The notes under the pieces were generated by a model. It saw nothing but the letters and a program-made list of their open reading frames with translations. It had not been told where the DNA came from and did not search any database. From positions 1 through 9,103 of the forward strand of contig CAJGDT010000057.1 of the NCBI GenBank assembly GCA_904502265.1: 9,103 nucleotides of DNA, in the 5' to 3' direction. The DNA comes from an uncultured Barnesiella sp. GTDB taxonomy: Bacteria; Bacteroidota; Bacteroidia; Bacteroidales; Barnesiellaceae_A. Made by a program: the position numbers and the translations under genes. Shown piece after piece: positions 6,692 through 9,103 of the stretch (position 1 is the first letter of the stretch; each line of letters starts with the position of its first letter).

Positions 6692-7705
6692 ATGGACTTG
6701 ATTAATCAAATCGTTGAACGTGCCAAAGCTAACAAGCAACGCATCGTTCTCCCCGAAGGTACTGAAGAGCGTACCTTGAAAGCTGCCGACCGTCTTTTGG
6801 CCGACGAAGTAGTTGAGGTAATTCTTATCGGTAATCCCGACGAGATTAAAGCTCTTGCCGAGAAACACGGTCTTACAAACATCGACAAAGCTACCATTAT
6901 CGACCCCATCAACAACCCCCGCAAAGAGGTATATGCCAACTTGCTCTTTGAATTGCGTAAGAGCAAAGGTATGACTATCGAAAAAGCTACTGCTCTTGCT
7001 GAGGATCCCTTGTACTTGGGTACTCTTATCATCAAGAACGGTGATGCAGATGGTGAGGTAGCAGGTGCACAAAACACTACAGGTGATGTATTGCGTCCCG
7101 CATTGCAAATCATCAAGACTACTCCCGGTATCAGCGTAGTATCTGGTGCATTCCTTATGTTTACTCCCAAGGCCGAGTATGGCGAAAACGGCTTGCTCGT
7201 ATTTGCCGACTGCGCAGTTATGCCCAACCCCAACGCTCAAGAGTTGGCTCAAATCGCTGTATCTACAGCTCGCACAGCTCGTGCTATTGCAGCTATCGAG
7301 CCCCGCGTTGCTATGCTCAGCTTCTCTACTAAGGGTAGCGCCAAGAACGAGTTGGTTGACAAAGTTGTTGAGGCTACACGTTTGGCTCAAGAAATGGCTC
7401 CCGAATTTGCTATCGATGGTGAGTTGCAAGCCGATGCAGCTATCGTTCCCTCAGTAGGTTCGTCTAAAGCTCCCGGTAGCGCTATCGCCGGTCGCGCCAA
7501 TACTCTCGTATTCCCCACTCTCGAGGTTGGTAACATCGCTTACAAACTCGTACAACGCTTGGCAGGTGCCGAGGCTGTAGGTCCCGTATTGCAAGGTATC
7601 GCAGCTCCCGTTAACGACCTTTCTCGTGGTTGCAGCGTAGACGATATCTACAAACTCGTTGCTATCACAGCTACTCAAGCTATTGGTCTCAAGGCTGGTA
7701 AATAA
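6692..7705 (+). CDS. pta: Phosphate acetyltransferase
   Basis: The 337-residue cytosolic enzyme exchanges CoA and phosphate on acetyl-CoA to give acetyl phosphate, which AckA turns into acetate and ATP. It is the short, single-domain form (about 330 residues, like the Methanosarcina enzyme) without the N-terminal regulatory domains of E. coli Pta. Typical motifs are VLPEGTEERTLKAA (19-32), GAQNTTGDVLRPALQ (125-139), VGSSKAPGSAIAGRANTLVF (255-274) and PVNDLSRGCSVDDI (306-319). Ser311, Arg312 and Asp318 correspond to the catalytic Ser, Arg and Asp of the archaeal enzyme, and Arg89 and Arg135 to its CoA/phosphate arginines. An in-frame ATG exists at 6611, but the promoter lies between it and 6692, and the 27 extra residues are a low-complexity translation of the AT-rich leader, so 6692 is chosen. 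ackA follows after 37 nt on the same strand. Confidence 0.97.
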   Translation: MDLINQIVERAKANKQRIVLPEGTEERTLKAADRLLADEVVEVILIGNPDEIKALAEKHGLTNIDKATIIDPINNPRKEVYANLLFELRKSKGMTIEKATALAEDPLYLGTLIIKNGDADGEVAGAQNTTGDVLRPALQIIKTTPGISVVSGAFLMFTPKAEYGENGLLVFADCAVMPNPNAQELAQIAVSTARTARAIAAIEPRVAMLSFSTKGSAKNELVDKVVEATRLAQEMAPEFAIDGELQADAAIVPSVGSSKAPGSAIAGRANTLVFPTLEVGNIAYKLVQRLAGAEAVGPVLQGIAAPVNDLSRGCSVDDIYKLVAITATQAIGLKAGK

Positions 7706-7742
7706 TAGGAAACATATTCAGTAACAAAGAAAATATATCGTA

Positions 7743-8945
7743 ATGAAAATTTTGGTATTGAACTGCGGTAGTTCATCAGTAAAATACAAACTCTTCGATC
7801 TCGACAGCCAAGAAGTAATGGCTCAAGGTGGTGTTGAGAAATTGGGTCTCAAAGACTCTTTCATCAAATTTACTCTCCCCAACGGCGAGAAAAAAATTCT
7901 TGAGGTAGATATGCCCGAGCACCGTTCGGCTATCGGTACTATCCTCAACGTACTCACTAACGAGGAGTATGGTTGCATCAAGACATTGGATGAAATCACT
8001 GCTGTAGGTCACCGCGTAGTACACGGTGCTGAGAAGTTCAACAGCAGCGTACTCATCACCGACGAAATGATTGCACAAGTTAAGGATTGCTACGACCTCG
8101 CACCCTTGCACAACCCCGCCAACATTATCGGTATCGAGGCTATCAGCGAATTGTTGCCCAACGCACCCCAAGTAGGTGTATTTGACACAGCATTCCACCA
8201 AACAATGCCCGCCAAGGCTTTCATGTATCCCCTCCCCTATGAGATGTATGAGAAATATGGCGTACGTCGCTACGGTTTCCACGGAACAAGCCACCGCTAC
8301 GTTTCACGTCGCGCTTGTGACTTCCTCGGCCTCCCCTACGAAGACCAAAAAATCATCACTTGCCACATCGGTAACGGTGGTTCAATCACTGCTGTAATGG
8401 GTGGTAAGTCAATCGATACTTCTATGGGTCTTACTCCCGTTGAAGGTTTGATGATGGGTACTCGCTCGGGTGACGTTGACGCAGGTGCTCTCGCTTATAT
8501 CATGAACAAAGAGGGTCTTGATGTAAACGGTCTTTCAAACTTGATCAACAAGAAGAGCGGTGTATTGGGTATCACAGGTATCTCATCAGACATGCGTGAC
8601 GTTGAGGATGCTATCAAAGCCGGTAACGAGCGTGCCCGCTTGGCTCTCGACATGTACGAGTATCGCATTATCAAATACGTAGGTTCTTACATCGCAGCTA
8701 TGAACGGTGTTGACGTTATCGTATTCACTGGTGGTGTAGGCGAAAACCAAACTACTACTCGTGAGGCCGTAACTAACAACTTGGCATTCATGGGCGTTAA
8801 GATCGACAAAGAACTCAACGCTAAGACTCGTGGTAAAGAGTGCTTGTTGAGCACACCCGATTCAACAGTGAAAGTTGTTGTTATCCCCACCGACGAAGAG
8901 TTGATGATTGCAACAGACACTCGCGAGATTGTAGAGAAATTGTAA
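7743..8945 (+). CDS. ackA: Acetate kinase
   Basis: The 400-residue cytosolic enzyme transfers the phosphoryl group of acetyl phosphate to ADP, completing fermentative acetate formation. It belongs to the ASKHA fold family. Every active-site residue known from the Methanosarcina enzyme is present at nearly the same number: Asn7, Ser10, Ser12 and Lys14 in NCGSSSVKY, Arg91 (GHRVVHG), His123, Asp148 (FDTAFH), His180 (GFHGTSH), His208 and Asn211 (CHIGNGGS), Arg241 (GTRSGDVD) and Glu385 (TDEEL). FTGGVGENQ (328-336) is the nucleotide-binding block. Length and start are standard. It is the second gene of the pta-ackA operon and is closed by an intrinsic terminator. As in pta, codon choice is narrow (for example GGT, CTC, AAC and GTA are preferred), which suggests high expression. 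Confidence 0.98.
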   Translation: MKILVLNCGSSSVKYKLFDLDSQEVMAQGGVEKLGLKDSFIKFTLPNGEKKILEVDMPEHRSAIGTILNVLTNEEYGCIKTLDEITAVGHRVVHGAEKFNSSVLITDEMIAQVKDCYDLAPLHNPANIIGIEAISELLPNAPQVGVFDTAFHQTMPAKAFMYPLPYEMYEKYGVRRYGFHGTSHRYVSRRACDFLGLPYEDQKIITCHIGNGGSITAVMGGKSIDTSMGLTPVEGLMMGTRSGDVDAGALAYIMNKEGLDVNGLSNLINKKSGVLGITGISSDMRDVEDAIKAGNERARLALDMYEYRIIKYVGSYIAAMNGVDVIVFTGGVGENQTTTREAVTNNLAFMGVKIDKELNAKTRGKECLLSTPDSTVKVVVIPTDEELMIATDTREIVEKL

Positions 8946-8967
8946 TAATTACATACCTCACACTCAC

Positions 8968-9002
8968 AGCCTGCCCCTGCACAAGGTGGCAGGCTTTTTT
9001 TT
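8968..9002 (+). terminator. Intrinsic terminator of pta-ackA
   Basis: AGCCTGCC (8968-8975) pairs perfectly with GGCAGGCT (8988-8995) and runs directly into T8 (8995-9002). It lies 22 nt after the ackA stop codon, on the same strand. Confidence 0.95.
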
Positions 9003-9012
9003 ATAAATATCA

Positions 9013-9095
9013 CGTCTGCAAGACGAGTCGAGGGCTGTAAAGCCCGAGTATGGGTAACCCCCAACGAATGAGTCGCAGGCGAATGAAGTTGGGGG
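9013..9095. repeat. Multi-hairpin intergenic element, REP-like, possibly cut by window edge
   Basis: Three hairpins stand in a row: CGTCT-gca-AGACG (9013-9025), GGGCT-gtaa-AGCCC (9032-9045), and an 8-bp outer stem CCCCCAAC / GTTGGGGG (9058-9065 with 9088-9095). The last encloses a short TCG/CGA stem and two copies of CGAATGA (9065-9071 and 9080-9086). The stretch is more GC-rich than the neighbouring intergenic DNA and has no ORF. It looks like a dispersed palindromic repeat or a small structured RNA; copy number cannot be judged from one window. Confidence 0.55.
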
Positions 9096-9103
9096 CAGAA
9101 GAC

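Overview
The window looks like chromosome from a gut-type member of the Bacteroidales (phylum Bacteroidetes). The signs are a fused RibB-RibA enzyme, an LptF/LptG permease of about 640 residues, a START-like (SRPBCC) protein of 128 residues typical of the phylum, AT-rich leaders without Shine-Dalgarno sequences, -7 boxes of the Bacteroidetes form TAnnTTTG, and a lipoprotein with an acidic surface-export signal just after its lipid-bearing cysteine. I cannot name the genus from sequence alone.

Minus strand, right to left: a START-like protein (5977-6363); an LptF/LptG-family permease (3872-5791) with its own likely promoter; then, after only 17 nt, bifunctional ribBA (2631-3854); then an IMPACT/YigZ-family protein (1913-2572). 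A strong hairpin terminator at 1831-1872 closes this unit, which combines envelope lipopolysaccharide export, riboflavin precursor synthesis and a conserved protein of unclear role.

The left end is the most interesting part. A cobalamin (B12) riboswitch at about 1637-1815 on the minus strand heads a leader of roughly 400 nt. The leader contains a terminator hairpin next to the coding start and an upstream segment able to form an 11-bp competing antiterminator helix. It controls a surface lipoprotein (1-1411, cut by the window edge) made of a coiled-coil DUF4988-like N-terminus, a ten-triplet collagen-like Gly-X-Y spacer, a middle domain and a C-terminal DUF4465-like domain. The riboswitch and the domain together point to a BtuH-like cobamide-binding surface protein, probably at the head of a B12 uptake locus that continues beyond position 1.

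Plus strand, right: phosphate acetyltransferase pta (6692-7705) and acetate kinase ackA (7743-8945) form the acetyl-CoA to acetate ATP-yielding operon, with a TATATTTG promoter and a clear intrinsic terminator at 8968-9002. After it comes a dense set of hairpins (9013-9095) that resembles a dispersed REP-like intergenic element and runs to or past the window edge.
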